NCBI GenBank assembly: GCA_019117005.1
Contig: DXAO01000044.1
Location: 86,125-150,124, forward strand
From: Candidatus Collinsella stercoripullorum
GTDB taxonomy: Bacteria > Actinomycetota > Coriobacteriia > Coriobacteriales > Coriobacteriaceae
Length of the DNA stretch: 64,000 bases
Direction of reading: 5' to 3'
The notes beneath the pieces are model-generated. The model saw nothing but the letters and a program-made list of their open reading frames with translations. It did not search any database and was not told the DNA's origin. Of this stretch, positions 1 to 8,468 are shown in pieces (position 1 is the first letter of the stretch; the number at the start of each line of letters is the position of its first letter). The translations under genes were made by a program, and so were the position numbers.

Positions 1-1506
1 CGCGGCGGCGAGCTCGTCGGCGAGGTGCGCCGCGGCGTCGAACGCCTCGCCCTTCTTGTCGAGCGCGATCACGGAGACCTCGTAGGGCGCGACGGAGACG
101 GGCCAGACGATGCCCTGCTCGTCGTTGTGCTGCTCGACGACGGCGGCGAGGGTGCGGGAGACGCCCACGCCGTAGCACCCCATGAGGAAGGGGCGCTCAA
201 CGCCGTTCTCGTCGGCGAAGGTCGCTCCCATGGCCTCGGAGTACTTGGTGCCGAGCTGGAAGACCTGGGACACCTCGATGCCGCGCGCGCCCGCCAGGGG
301 ACGGCCGCAGTGCGGGCAGGGGTCTCCGGCCTTCACCGTCACGAGGTCGGCCCATTCATCGACCTCGAAGTCGCGGCCGGGGCAGGCTCCGGTGTAATGG
401 TAGTCGACCTCGTTGGCGCCGCAGGCCCAGCGGGTGGAGCCGCGCAGCGTCTCGTCGACCACGAGGCGGATGCCGGCGGGGAGGTTCACCGGGCCGATGA
501 AGCCCTTGTGCAGGCCGAAGCCCTCGAGCTCCTCGTCGGTCATGAGGTGGTAGGCGCCGAAGAGGTGCTCGGCCTTGCAGTCGTTGAGCTCGTGGTCGCC
601 CGGGACGATGCAGACGACCGGCGTCCCATCCTCCGCCACGAGGGCGAGGGACTTGCGGGTGCCGTTCTCGGGGAAGCCGAAGAACGCCGCCACGGCCTCG
701 ATGGTGCCGAGCCCGGGGGTGTGCACCTTCTCGAGCGCGCCGTCGCCGGGGCCCTCGGTGACGGGGACCTGCGTGGTCGCCGCCTCCTCGTCCGCGGCGA
801 ACCCGCATGCATCGCAGTAGACGAGCGCAGCCTCGCCGGCGTCGGCGAGCGCCATGAACTCGACGGAGGTGTCGCCGCCGATCTGGCCGGAGTCCGCGAC
901 CACGGGCAGGGCGCGCAGGCCGCAGCGCTCGCAGATGTTGGCGTACGCCTCCTTCATGGCGTCGTAGGTCTCCTGCAGGCTCTCCTGCGTGGCGTTGAAG
1001 GAGTACCCGTCCTTCATGATGAACTCGCGGCCGCGCATGAGCCCGAAGCGGGGGCGCATCTCGTCGCGGAACTTGTCCTGGATCTGGTACAGGTTGACGG
1101 GCAGCTGCTTGTAGCTGCGCAGCTCGTTGGTGATGAGGTCGGTGACGGTCTCCTCGTGCGTGGGGCCGAGCGCGAACTCGCGGTCGTGGCGGTCCGTCAC
1201 GCGCATGAGCTCGGGCCCGTAGGCGCTCCATCGGCCGCTCTCGCGCCACAGCTCGGCGTCGGTGAGGATGGGCATGAGCATCTCCTGGGCACCGGCGGCG
1301 GCCATCTCGTCGCGCACGATGGCCTCGATCTTCCTCAGGGAGCGCCATGCGAGCGGGAGGTAGCTGTACAGGCCCGCGGCCTGCTTGCGGATCATGCCCG
1401 CACGCAGCAGCAGGCGATGGCTCGCGAGCTCCGCCTCGGCGGGGTCCTCCTTGAGGGTGGGCGCGTAGAGGCGCGACATCTTCATCGCGCGGTCGAAGGT
1501 AGGCAA
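1..1506 (-). CDS. proS: Prolyl-tRNA synthetase, 3' end cut by window edge
   Basis: This class II aminoacyl-tRNA synthetase charges tRNA-Pro in the cytoplasm. My reverse-strand translation gives 502 codons of the usual roughly 570. It includes a motif 2 region (PRFGLMRGREFIMKD), an inserted editing domain after a CxxC pair (YCDACGF), and motif 3 (GCYGVGVSRTL), so it is the bacterial type with the editing insertion. The C-terminal anticodon-binding domain runs off the window at base 1. I place the start at the TTG at 1506, because AAGGAG at 1515-1520 sits 8 bases upstream; an in-frame GTG at 1515 overlaps that site and is too close. A -10-like TATCAT lies at 1557-1562. ispG ends 168 bp upstream, so proS may have its own promoter. 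Confidence 0.95.
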   Translation of the reverse strand, partial: MPTFDRAMKMSRLYAPTLKEDPAEAELASHRLLLRAGMIRKQAAGLYSYLPLAWRSLRKIEAIVRDEMAAAGAQEMLMPILTDAELWRESGRWSAYGPELMRVTDRHDREFALGPTHEETVTDLITNELRSYKQLPVNLYQIQDKFRDEMRPRFGLMRGREFIMKDGYSFNATQESLQETYDAMKEAYANICERCGLRALPVVADSGQIGGDTSVEFMALADAGEAALVYCDACGFAADEEAATTQVPVTEGPGDGALEKVHTPGLGTIEAVAAFFGFPENGTRKSLALVAEDGTPVVCIVPGDHELNDCKAEHLFGAYHLMTDEELEGFGLHKGFIGPVNLPAGIRLVVDETLRGSTRWACGANEVDYHYTGACPGRDFEVDEWADLVTVKAGDPCPHCGRPLAGARGIEVSQVFQLGTKYSEAMGATFADENGVERPFLMGCYGVGVSRTLAAVVEQHNDEQGIVWPVSVAPYEVSVIALDKKGEAFDAAAHLADELAAA

Positions 1507-1556
1507 ATCGTTCACTCCTTGTCGTTCACTCTGCAGGGTATGCGCGGTACCGCAGC

Positions 1557-1562
1557 ATGATA
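1557..1562 (-). promoter_or_regulatory. -10-like element (TATCAT) before proS
   Basis: TATCAT on the minus strand would start transcription about 44 bases before the proS TTG. No good -35 hexamer is visible at 16-18 bp. The same GCTATCATG string recurs in front of rpsB, glyQ and lepB, which supports a promoter role. Confidence 0.4.
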
Positions 1563-1673
1563 GCGCACTTGGGGCCCGCAGGGCCGCCCGGTGCCGCATA
1601 TGCACAAGGGCGCGGCGGGTCCCGGCGGCCCCGTCTCGCGGGCGCTCCCCTGCCCGCTGCGCCGCATGGCGCC

Positions 1674-2741
1674 TCAGAGGGCGTCGATCTCCGCCATGAG
1701 GGCGTCGACGATCTCCGACTCGGCGACCTTGCGCACGACCTCGCCCTTCTTGAAGAGCAGCGCGCTGCCCTTGCCGCAGGCCACGCCCACGTCGGCGTCG
1801 GCCGCCTCGCCCGGCCCGTTCACGACGCATCCCATGACGGCGACGGAGATGGGCTTGTCGACGCCGGCCAGCCGCCGCTCGACCTCCTCGGCGATCGGGA
1901 TGAGGTCGACCTGGGTCCTTCCGCAGGTAGGGCACGAGACGATCTCGGGCCCGCGGCGCCGGAGCCCCAGGCACTCGAGGATCCCCCAGGCGACGGGCGG
2001 CTCCTCGACCGGGTCGGCGGTCAGCGAGACGCGGAGGGTGTCGCCGATGCCCTCCGCGAGCAGCGTGCCGAGCCCCACCGCGCTCTTGATCGTGCCCTGC
2101 CGCACGGTGCCGGCCTCGGTCACGCCCAGATGGAGGGGCACCTGGGGGAGCTCGCGCGAGAGGGCCCGGTAGGTCTCGATGGTGACGGGGACGCTGTGCG
2201 CCTTGGCTGACAGCACGATGTCGGTGAATCCGCGCGCCTCGAAGTGGTCGACGAACCGGAGCGCGGATGCGACGAGCTTCTCGGGGAGGGTGAGGCCGTC
2301 GCGCTCCGCGATATCGCGCTCGAGGGAGCCGGCGTTCACGCCGATGCGGATGGCCGCCCCCTTTTCGCCGGCGGCGTCGATGACGGCGTCGACGCGGTCC
2401 CAGGACCCGATGTTGCCGGGGTTGATGCGCAGCTTGGCCGCGCCCGCACGGACGGCCCCGATGGCGAGGCGGTAGTCGAAGTGGATGTCGGCGACGATGG
2501 GGACCGGAGACTCGGCGCAGATGCGCCCGAAGGCCTCCAGGGCCCCCTCGGTGGGGACCGTCACGCGGACCAGGTCGCATCCGGCGTCGGCGAGCGCGCG
2601 CACCTGGGCGAGCGTCGCGTCGGCGTCGGCGGTGGGGGTGCAGGTCATGGATTGCACCACGACGGGAGCCCCGCCTCCGATGGTCACCCCGCCGACGTCG
2701 ACGGGTCTGGTGAGGCTGCGCGGCAGCGGTGCGGTGTGCAT
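1674..2741 (-). CDS. ispG: 4-hydroxy-3-methylbut-2-enyl diphosphate synthase (IspG/GcpE)
   Basis: IspG is the penultimate iron-sulfur enzyme of the MEP isoprenoid pathway and converts MEcPP to HMBPP. The protein is 355 aa, typical of the compact bacterial type without the insert domain. It shows the N-terminal TIM-barrel signature (VVVQSMTCTPTAD), the substrate loop LRINPGNIG, and the C-terminal cluster-binding cysteines in SCPTCGR and in MGCVVNGPGEA. The ATG at 2741 is chosen because GGAGG sits just upstream; a TTG four codons earlier lies on that Shine-Dalgarno and is rejected. The pathway gene dxr lies two genes upstream in the same direction, with rseP between, a common bacterial order (dxr-rseP-ispG). 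Confidence 0.96.
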   Translation of the reverse strand: MHTAPLPRSLTRPVDVGGVTIGGGAPVVVQSMTCTPTADADATLAQVRALADAGCDLVRVTVPTEGALEAFGRICAESPVPIVADIHFDYRLAIGAVRAGAAKLRINPGNIGSWDRVDAVIDAAGEKGAAIRIGVNAGSLERDIAERDGLTLPEKLVASALRFVDHFEARGFTDIVLSAKAHSVPVTIETYRALSRELPQVPLHLGVTEAGTVRQGTIKSAVGLGTLLAEGIGDTLRVSLTADPVEEPPVAWGILECLGLRRRGPEIVSCPTCGRTQVDLIPIAEEVERRLAGVDKPISVAVMGCVVNGPGEAADADVGVACGKGSALLFKKGEVVRKVAESEIVDALMAEIDAL

Positions 2742-2768
2742 GGGTACCTCCAATCGGATGCGCCCGGT

Positions 2769-2807
2769 CCGGCCGCCGACGGGCCCGGGGCCGCGCCGGG
2801 CGGCCGG
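2769..2807 (-). repeat. GC-rich inverted repeat between rseP and ispG
   Basis: Nine-base arms CCGGCCGCC (2769-2777) and GGCGGCCGG (2799-2807) form a strong hairpin in the 69-bp gap between the two genes. There is no T-run, so it is more likely an attenuating or mRNA-stabilising hairpin than a classical terminator. Confidence 0.5.
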
Positions 2808-2810
2808 ATG

Positions 2811-4163
2811 CTACAGCAGGCGCAGGATGTCGGCGCGCAGCATGTAGATGAACAGCAGGCCGAAGAGCGCCACCCCGACATAGGAGATGGCGGTCTGCAC
2901 GCGCATGGGCACGCGGCGGCGCGACACGGCCTGGATGGCCTCGATGAGCAGCTTGCCGCCGTCGAGCGGCGGGATGGGGAGCAGGTTCATGAAGCCGAGG
3001 GACAGCGAGATCAGGCCGGCGAAGGCGAGGTAGGTCGAGGGCCCCGCGGATGCGGCCTCGGCGGCCATGGCGGAGATGCCCACGACGGAGGTGGAGTTGT
3101 CGAGGACCTCCATGGTGCGCGAGGGCACGAGCAGCTGCGCCACCCCGGATGCCGTCTGGGCGACGTAGGCGACCGAGACGCGCGCCGAGTCGACGGGGTT
3201 CAGCCGGACCGTCTCGCGGCTCACCTCGATGCCGATGGTGCCGTCCTCGGCGGGGGTGATCGAGGACGCGCGCTCCTCGCCGTCGTGGACGAAGGTGACG
3301 GGGATGTCCTCGGTGCGCTCGGTCGCGTCGAGGGCGGCGAGGATGTCGGTCCAGGACCCGCACGCCTCCCCGTCGACCGAGGTGATGGCGTCGCCCGCGG
3401 CGATGCCCGCCTCCTGTGCGGGGGAGCCCTCGGCGACGGCGCCGATGACGTTGGTGTCCACGGCGACGGTGACGCCGATGACGGAGTAGACGCTCATGAT
3501 CAGCAGCATGCCGCAGACGACGTTCACGAGGATGCCGGCGACCAGGATCAGGGCGCGGGACCAGAAGCCCTTGCCCGCGTAGGTCGCGGCGCGCTCCTGC
3601 TCGAGGAAGGCCTGCTCCCCCATCGTCGGCTCCCACGGCTCGCCCTCGGCGGTCGCGTGCTCTCGATCGAACCGGCGGCCGTCGAACAGGGTGCGGCCGG
3701 CGGCGTCGCGCGGGACCGAGGCGAAGGACGCGGGGTAATAGCGGCGGTCCTCATCGGGCTCGTACGCGCATGCGAGCGACCCCCATCCCACGAGCATCGC
3801 GCACGCCTCCTGCACGTCCTCCTCGCTCTCCCCCAGCTCCGCGGCGAGCTGAGCCGTGGAGACGGTCCCATGGCGGTGCACGGCGGAAAGGACGGCGGCG
3901 GCGCAGGGCGTCTGCGCGTCCTCCATGCCCGACACGGCGGCGTAGCCGCCCAGAAGGATCGGGGTGACGCCGAACTTGGTCCCGATGCGCTTCGAGACGC
4001 GGTGGATGTTCTTGGAGCACGGCAGGCCGAGGAAGAACTCGGTCACGCGCACGCCGCAGGCGCGGGCCGCCAGGAAGTGCCCGCCCTCATGGATGAAGAC
4101 GAGGACGGACAGGGTGAGCAGGCCCCAGAAGAGGGCGGAGAGAAAACCGACGGCTGCGTCCAT
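2811..4163 (-). CDS. rseP: RIP metalloprotease RseP/site-2 protease with an inserted winged-helix-like segment
   Basis: This intramembrane zinc protease of the site-2 family cleaves membrane-anchored regulators or spent signal peptides within the membrane. Residues 25-29 are HEGGH (the HExxH zinc motif) in the first membrane helix. A PDZ domain lies at about 236-310, and NLLPIPPLDGG (393-403) carries the third zinc ligand in a late membrane helix. At 450 aa it is longer than most single-PDZ homologues because of residues 84-185. Their first half (about 88-145) reads like a winged helix-turn-helix: three helices, including STAQLAAELG and SEEDVQEACAMLVGWG, then a polar wing. This insert lies between membrane helices 1 and 2, on the active-site (cytoplasmic) side. 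AAGGAG precedes the ATG. dxr ends 21 bp upstream. Confidence 0.93.
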   Translation of the reverse strand: MDAAVGFLSALFWGLLTLSVLVFIHEGGHFLAARACGVRVTEFFLGLPCSKNIHRVSKRIGTKFGVTPILLGGYAAVSGMEDAQTPCAAAVLSAVHRHGTVSTAQLAAELGESEEDVQEACAMLVGWGSLACAYEPDEDRRYYPASFASVPRDAAGRTLFDGRRFDREHATAEGEPWEPTMGEQAFLEQERAATYAGKGFWSRALILVAGILVNVVCGMLLIMSVYSVIGVTVAVDTNVIGAVAEGSPAQEAGIAAGDAITSVDGEACGSWTDILAALDATERTEDIPVTFVHDGEERASSITPAEDGTIGIEVSRETVRLNPVDSARVSVAYVAQTASGVAQLLVPSRTMEVLDNSTSVVGISAMAAEAASAGPSTYLAFAGLISLSLGFMNLLPIPPLDGGKLLIEAIQAVSRRRVPMRVQTAISYVGVALFGLLFIYMLRADILRLL

Positions 4164-4184
4164 CAGGCTCCTTACGATCGAAGG

Positions 4185-5369
4185 TCATCGACGCGCGCGG
4201 ATCGCGCGGCGGGCCGCATCGCGCGCGGAGGCATCGACGTCCGCGAGCTGCTCCAGGGTCTGCACGGGCTCGACCGCATGGGCGTCCATGCAGGCCTCCA
4301 CGACGCGGTCGATGTCGGTGAACCCGATCGCGCCGTCGAGGAAGGCGGCGACCGCCACTTCGTTTGCCGCGTTCATGACGCACGGGAGGGTGCCGCCCGT
4401 GCGCCCCGCGCGCTCGGCGAGGGCGAGGCAGCGGAAGGCGTCCGCATCCGGTGCGGCGAAATCGAGCGAGCCGAGCTCGCGGAAGTCCACGCGCGGCGCG
4501 GGCGTCTCCCAGCGATCGGGATAGGAGAACGCGTACTGGATGGGGATGCGCATATCGGATGCGCCCAGGTGCGCGATGACCGACCCGTCCTCGTATTCCA
4601 CCATCGAGTGGATCTTAGACTGGCGCTGGATCACCACGCGGATGAAATCCATATCGACGCCGAACAGGTGCATGGCCTCGATGCGCTCCAGGCCCTTGTT
4701 CATGAGGGTGGCGGAATCGACGGTGATCTTGGCGCCCATGTTCCAGGTAGGGTGCGCGAGCGCCTGCGCGGCGGTCACGTGCTCGAGCTCGGCGCGGGTG
4801 CGGCCGAAGAAGGGGCCGCCGGAGCAGGTGAGCCAGATGGCGTGCGCGCGCTCCGCGCGCTCGCCGAGGTAGCACTGGAAGATCGCGGAGTGCTCGGAGT
4901 CGACGGGGATGAGCTGCCCCTCGCGTGCGAGCGGCATGAGGAGCTCGCCGCCCACGACGAGGGACTCCTTGTTGGCCAGGGCGAGCTGCTTGCCGCTCGC
5001 GAGCACGGCGGCGCTCGCCGCGAGGCCGGCAGCCCCCACGATGGCGACGAGCACGCAGTCGACGTCGTCGTGGAGGCAGACGTCGACGGCCGCCTCGGCG
5101 CCGAACTGGCAGGAGGTTCCGGCGGGAAGGTCGGCGAGCGCGGGGTCCGAGCGGCGGGCGGCATCGGTCACCGCGACGCGGGCGACGCCGAACTCGCGCG
5201 CGGCGTCGACGAGCTCGCGCGTGCGGCTGTGGGCGGTCAGGGCGACGACCTCGAGGCGGTCGGCGTGCCTGCGGCAGACGTCGAGCGCCTGGGTGCCGAT
5301 CGAGCCCGTGCAGCCGAGGATGGCGATGCGCTTGCGCCCCGTGTTCGCGGCCGGGTTCCTGTCCGTCAT
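4185..5369 (-). CDS. dxr: 1-deoxy-D-xylulose 5-phosphate reductoisomerase
   Basis: Dxr is the first committed MEP-pathway enzyme. It rearranges and reduces DXP to MEP with NADPH and a divalent metal. The 394-aa protein has the NADPH-binding start (AILGCTGSIGTQAL), the ALANKESLVVGG loop, the metal and substrate residues in VDSEHSAIFQ, the flexible-loop signature CSGGPF, and MNAANEVAV near the C-terminus. The ATG overlaps the cdsA stop as ATGA, so the two are translationally coupled. Downstream are rseP and ispG. The order uppS-cdsA-dxr-rseP is a classic bacterial cluster linking lipid-carrier and isoprenoid synthesis. Confidence 0.97.
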   Translation of the reverse strand: MTDRNPAANTGRKRIAILGCTGSIGTQALDVCRRHADRLEVVALTAHSRTRELVDAAREFGVARVAVTDAARRSDPALADLPAGTSCQFGAEAAVDVCLHDDVDCVLVAIVGAAGLAASAAVLASGKQLALANKESLVVGGELLMPLAREGQLIPVDSEHSAIFQCYLGERAERAHAIWLTCSGGPFFGRTRAELEHVTAAQALAHPTWNMGAKITVDSATLMNKGLERIEAMHLFGVDMDFIRVVIQRQSKIHSMVEYEDGSVIAHLGASDMRIPIQYAFSYPDRWETPAPRVDFRELGSLDFAAPDADAFRCLALAERAGRTGGTLPCVMNAANEVAVAAFLDGAIGFTDIDRVVEACMDAHAVEPVQTLEQLADVDASARDAARRAIRARR

Positions 5370-6256
5370 ACGATGCCTCCGATCCTCAGGATGAGGTACG
5401 CGGTGATGCAGCCGAAGATGAGCGAGTCGGAGCGGTCGAGCATCCCCCCGTGCCCGGGGATGAGGTTGCCCGAGTCCTTCACCCCGACGCCGCGCTTGAT
5501 GCGGCTCTCGATGAGGTCGCCGAAGACGCCGAGGACGCCCACCGCGACGCCGCAGAGCACGGCGAAGGGTACGTCGAGGGCGTACCAGCCGGTGGCCTCG
5601 AGGATCAGCCAGACGGCGACCGACCCGACGATGCCTCCCGCGAAGCCCTCCCAGCTCTTGTTCGGGGAGATCTTGGGGACCATCTTGTGGCGCCCGAGCC
5701 TGCTGCCCACGAGGTAGGCGAAGGAGTCGGAGACCCACAGCGACGCGCAGACGCCGATGGAGAGCAGGGCGCCCGCGGCCCCGGGGACCGCGTCGCGCAG
5801 AAGGACGATCGAGGAGAGCATGTACCCGGTGTACAGGGGGCCGAAGCCCGTCACGGCGACGTCCGCGATCCGCGCCCGCGGCGAGAAGACGTACCACAGC
5901 CCGAGCGAGAGCACGAGGACGAACATGAGGCCGGTGAGCCATACGGCGTCGACGAGCGCCGACAGGGGGAACAGCACGGAGGCCGCGAGGCCGAGCAGCT
6001 CGTTGGGGACCTTCCCGTCGAGCCGCATCATCCTGAAGAACTCGAAGCAGCACAGCCAGCTCATGGCGGCGCAGAACAGCGCGGTGGGCAGGGTGCCGAG
6101 CAGCAGGCAGGCGATGAAGAGGCCGACGTAGATGAGGCCGAAGCCCGCGCGGACGATGAGGCCGTGCAGGGCGCCGGAGCGCTCGGGAGCGGGCTTCGCC
6201 CCGTCAGCCGGGCGGCGTGCGCCCTCGTCGTCGGAAGAGGTGGTGGTCTGTTTCAC
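5366..6256 (-). CDS. cdsA: Phosphatidate cytidylyltransferase
   Basis: CdsA makes CDP-diacylglycerol from phosphatidic acid and CTP at the membrane, feeding phospholipid synthesis. The protein is 296 aa with about eight predicted membrane helices. The family signature begins near residue 210 (SPNKSWEGFAGG) and ends in KDSGNLIPGHGGMLDRSDS, which supplies the metal-binding acidic residues. The GTG start at 6256 is chosen because AAAGGAG lies 5 bases upstream. The first 40 residues are a polar, disordered-looking tail rich in Thr, Ser, Glu and Arg before the first membrane helix. The stop overlaps dxr by 4 bp. Confidence 0.95.
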   Translation of the reverse strand: MKQTTTSSDDEGARRPADGAKPAPERSGALHGLIVRAGFGLIYVGLFIACLLLGTLPTALFCAAMSWLCCFEFFRMMRLDGKVPNELLGLAASVLFPLSALVDAVWLTGLMFVLVLSLGLWYVFSPRARIADVAVTGFGPLYTGYMLSSIVLLRDAVPGAAGALLSIGVCASLWVSDSFAYLVGSRLGRHKMVPKISPNKSWEGFAGGIVGSVAVWLILEATGWYALDVPFAVLCGVAVGVLGVFGDLIESRIKRGVGVKDSGNLIPGHGGMLDRSDSLIFGCITAYLILRIGGIV

Positions 6257-6302
6257 GGATGCTCCTTTAGGGCGGGGGCCGGGATGCGCCCCCGCCCGAG
6301 GA

Positions 6303-7088
6303 TCACTTCGAGGTAAGCCCGCCGAAGCGGCGCTCGCGGCCCTGGAACGACAGGATGGCGTCGAGCAGGCCCCAGCGATCGAAGTCGGGCCAGTAGGTAT
6401 CGGTGATGTAGAACTCCGCGTATGCGATCTGCCAGAGCAGGTAGTTGGATACGCGCAGCTCGCCCGAGGTCCTGATGACGAGCTCGGGGTCGGGCAGCCC
6501 CGCGGTGTAGAGGTTCGCGGCGACGAGGTCCTCGTCGACCCGGTCGGGCTCGAGCTCCCCTGCGCGGACGAGCTCGGCGATGCGGCGGGCGGCGCGGGCG
6601 ATCTCGGCGCGGCCCCCGTAGTTGACGGCCAGGGCGAGGACCATGCCGGTGTGCGCCTCGCACTCGGCCATGCCGTACTCGAACACCTTGCGCGTGCGCT
6701 CGGGGAGCGCACCGATGTCGCCGAGGAACACGACCCGGACGTTCTCCCGCTTGAGCAGGGGAAGCTCGTCTATGAAGGTTTTGGCGAACAGGTGCATGAG
6801 CAGGTCGACCTCGCGCCGGGGGCGGTTCCAGTTCTCGGTCGAGAACGCGTAGGCGCTCAGGACGTCCACGCCCAGGCGCACGCAGGCGGTGATGATCTCC
6901 CGCAGGGCGACGATGCCGGCCTTGTGGCCCTCGGCGCGCTGCATGCCGCGGGATGTGGCCCAGCGGCCGTTACCGTCCATGATGCAGGAGATATGGCGTG
7001 GGATACGCGCCATGTCCAGATACTCGAGCCCGAGGCCCTCGGGGGCGTCGGCGAAGTAGGCGGCGAGCTTGGTTTCGTCGTACCGCAA
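6303..7088 (-). CDS. uppS: Undecaprenyl (polyprenyl) diphosphate synthase
   Basis: This cis-prenyltransferase extends farnesyl diphosphate with IPP to make the C55 lipid carrier for peptidoglycan. Motifs visible are SCIMDGNGRWA (catalytic Asp), the AFSTENWNRP region, and RTSGELRVSNYLLWQ followed by AEFYIT. At 261 aa it is slightly long. A TTG at 7088 has GGAG 8 bases upstream, overlapping the frr stop. Starting there adds about 25 residues before the conserved MARIPRH; an internal start at that Met cannot be excluded but lacks a clear ribosome site. It lies 2 bp after frr and 46 bp before cdsA. Confidence 0.95.
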   Translation of the reverse strand: MRYDETKLAAYFADAPEGLGLEYLDMARIPRHISCIMDGNGRWATSRGMQRAEGHKAGIVALREIITACVRLGVDVLSAYAFSTENWNRPRREVDLLMHLFAKTFIDELPLLKRENVRVVFLGDIGALPERTRKVFEYGMAECEAHTGMVLALAVNYGGRAEIARAARRIAELVRAGELEPDRVDEDLVAANLYTAGLPDPELVIRTSGELRVSNYLLWQIAYAEFYITDTYWPDFDRWGLLDAILSFQGRERRFGGLTSK

Positions 7089-7090
7089 GG

Positions 7091-7624
7091 CTAGATCTCC
7101 ATGACCTCGGCCTCTTTGGCCTTCAGCATCTCGTCGATCTTGGCGACGTAGGTGTCGGTGTGCTTCTGGACCTTGGCCTGCTCGCGGCGGACCTCGTCCT
7201 CGGTCAGCTCCTCATCGCGGTCGAGCTTGTTGTTGGCGTCGCGGCGGATGTTGCGGATGGCGACCTTCGCCTGCTCGGCGAGCTCGCGGCACTCCTTGAC
7301 CAGCTCGCGGCGGCGCTCCTCGGTGGGCGCGGGGAACGGGAGACGGACCACGGTGCCGTCGGAGGAGGGGGTGATGCCGAGGTCGGAAGCGGAGATGGCC
7401 TTGACGATGGCGTTCAGCAGGGCCTTGTCCCAGGGCTCGACCATGAGCATGTGCGCCTCGGGCGTCTTCACGGCGGCGACCTGCGTGATGGGGGTCGCGA
7501 CGCCGTAGTAGTCGACCTTGATGTCGGCGAGGATGTTGGCGTTGGCGCGCCCGGTGCGGACCTTGCCGAAGTTGTGCTTCAGGCTCTCGAGGGTCTTGTC
7601 CATCTGTACGGTGATGTCGGCCAT
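7091..7624 (-). CDS. frr: Ribosome recycling factor
   Basis: RRF, with EF-G, splits the post-termination ribosome. The 177-aa protein begins MADITVQMDKTLESL and carries the conserved KVRTGRANANIL stretch, the PFPAPTEERR loop at the domain boundary, and the Arg-rich helix RNIRRDANNKL. The ATG at 7624 has an AGGAGG Shine-Dalgarno upstream; upstream in-frame codons run into pyrH and are rejected. It starts 1 bp after the pyrH stop, so the pair is co-translated. pyrH-frr is one of the most conserved bacterial gene pairs. Confidence 0.97.
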   Translation of the reverse strand: MADITVQMDKTLESLKHNFGKVRTGRANANILADIKVDYYGVATPITQVAAVKTPEAHMLMVEPWDKALLNAIVKAISASDLGITPSSDGTVVRLPFPAPTEERRRELVKECRELAEQAKVAIRNIRRDANNKLDRDEELTEDEVRREQAKVQKHTDTYVAKIDEMLKAKEAEVMEI

Positions 7625-7625
7625 G

Positions 7626-8348
7626 TTAATCCTCCTGAACGACGACGGTTCCGACGGGCTCACCCATGAGGGCCCGCTTGATATTGTCCTCGCCCTCGAT
7701 GTTGAGGACGATGATGGGCATGCGGTTGTCCTGGCACAGGGCGGCGGCGGTGGAGTCCATCACCTGCAGGCCGCGCACGAGCACCTCGTGGTGGGAGATC
7801 CGCTCGAAGCGCACCGCATCGGGGCAGGAGACGGGGTCCTTATCGTAGATGCCGTCGACCTTGGTCGCCTTGAGCAGGCACTCGGCGCCGATCTCGCAGG
7901 CGCGCAGGGCGGCGGCGGTGTCGGTGGTGAAATAGGGGTTGCCCGAGCCGGCGGCGAAGATGACGACCTCGCCCTTCTCCAGGCAGCGCATGGCGCGACG
8001 GCGGATGTAGGGTTCGCAGACCTCGTTCATCTGGATGGCGCTCATGACGCGGCACGGCACGCCCGTGCGCTCGAAGGCGTCCTGCAGGGCGAGCGCGTTC
8101 ATGACGGTGGCGAGCATGCCCATGTAGTCGGCCTGCGCGCGGTCCATGCCCTTGGCGGACCCGGCGAGACCGCGGAAGATGTTGCCGCCGCCCACCACGA
8201 TGCCGACCTCGACACCGTCGGCGTGCAGCCCCTTGACCTGCAGCGCGAGGCGCTCGGTCACCTCGGGGTCGATGCCATAGCGGCCCTCCCCCATCAGCGC
8301 CTCGCCGGAGAGCTTGAGCAGCACGCGCTTGTATCGGTATTCAGACAA
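7626..8348 (-). CDS. pyrH: UMP kinase
   Basis: PyrH phosphorylates UMP to UDP as a hexameric amino-acid-kinase-fold enzyme, typically regulated by GTP and UTP. The 240-aa protein starts [13 protein letters not shown] (phosphate-binding loop) and has [10 protein letters not shown], the [15 protein letters not shown] helix, and [19 protein letters not shown]. The start is the TTG at 8348 behind a GGGGGA ribosome site; no other start keeps the KLSGEAL strand intact. A tsf terminator and a -10-like TAGAAT at 8378-8383 lie upstream, so this is probably the first gene of pyrH-frr-uppS-cdsA-dxr-rseP-ispG. Confidence 0.96.
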   Translation of the reverse strand: MSEYRYKRVLLKLSGEALMGEGRYGIDPEVTERLALQVKGLHADGVEVGIVVGGGNIFRGLAGSAKGMDRAQADYMGMLATVMNALALQDAFERTGVPCRVMSAIQMNEVCEPYIRRRAMRCLEKGEVVIFAAGSGNPYFTTDTAAALRACEIGAECLLKATKVDGIYDKDPVSCPDAVRFERISHHEVLVRGLQVMDSTAAALCQDNRMPIIVLNIEGEDNIKRALMGEPVGTVVVQED

Positions 8349-8377
8349 GGTATCCCCCTATCGTTGGATTTGGACCC

Positions 8378-8383
8378 ATTCTA
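8378..8383 (-). promoter_or_regulatory. -10-like element (TAGAAT) before pyrH
   Basis: TAGAAT on the minus strand lies between the tsf terminator and the pyrH TTG and would give a leader of about 23 bases. No convincing -35 is seen. Confidence 0.4.
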
Positions 8384-8406
8384 ACCTATATGCCGACCCG
8401 GCCCAT

Positions 8407-8444
8407 AAAAAAGCAGGCCGGGGGCCGTAAACCCCGCAGCCTGC
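8407..8444 (-). terminator. Rho-independent terminator after tsf
   Basis: On the minus strand a hairpin with arms GCAGGC (8439-8444) and GCCTGC (8413-8418) plus an inner G4/C4 stem is followed by a run of six T. It ends the rpsB-tsf transcript just past the tsf stop. Confidence 0.85.
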
Positions 8445-8468
8445 CCGTGAGCTCATCGCTCGTTGCGC

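Noticed and set aside
2244..5717. Very long open stretch on the plus strand, opposite ispG, rseP and dxr
   Set aside because: It is antisense to three clear genes and has biased Gly/Asp/His/Arg composition from the high GC content. Several similar stretches exist, for example 15607-19305 and 45612-48104.
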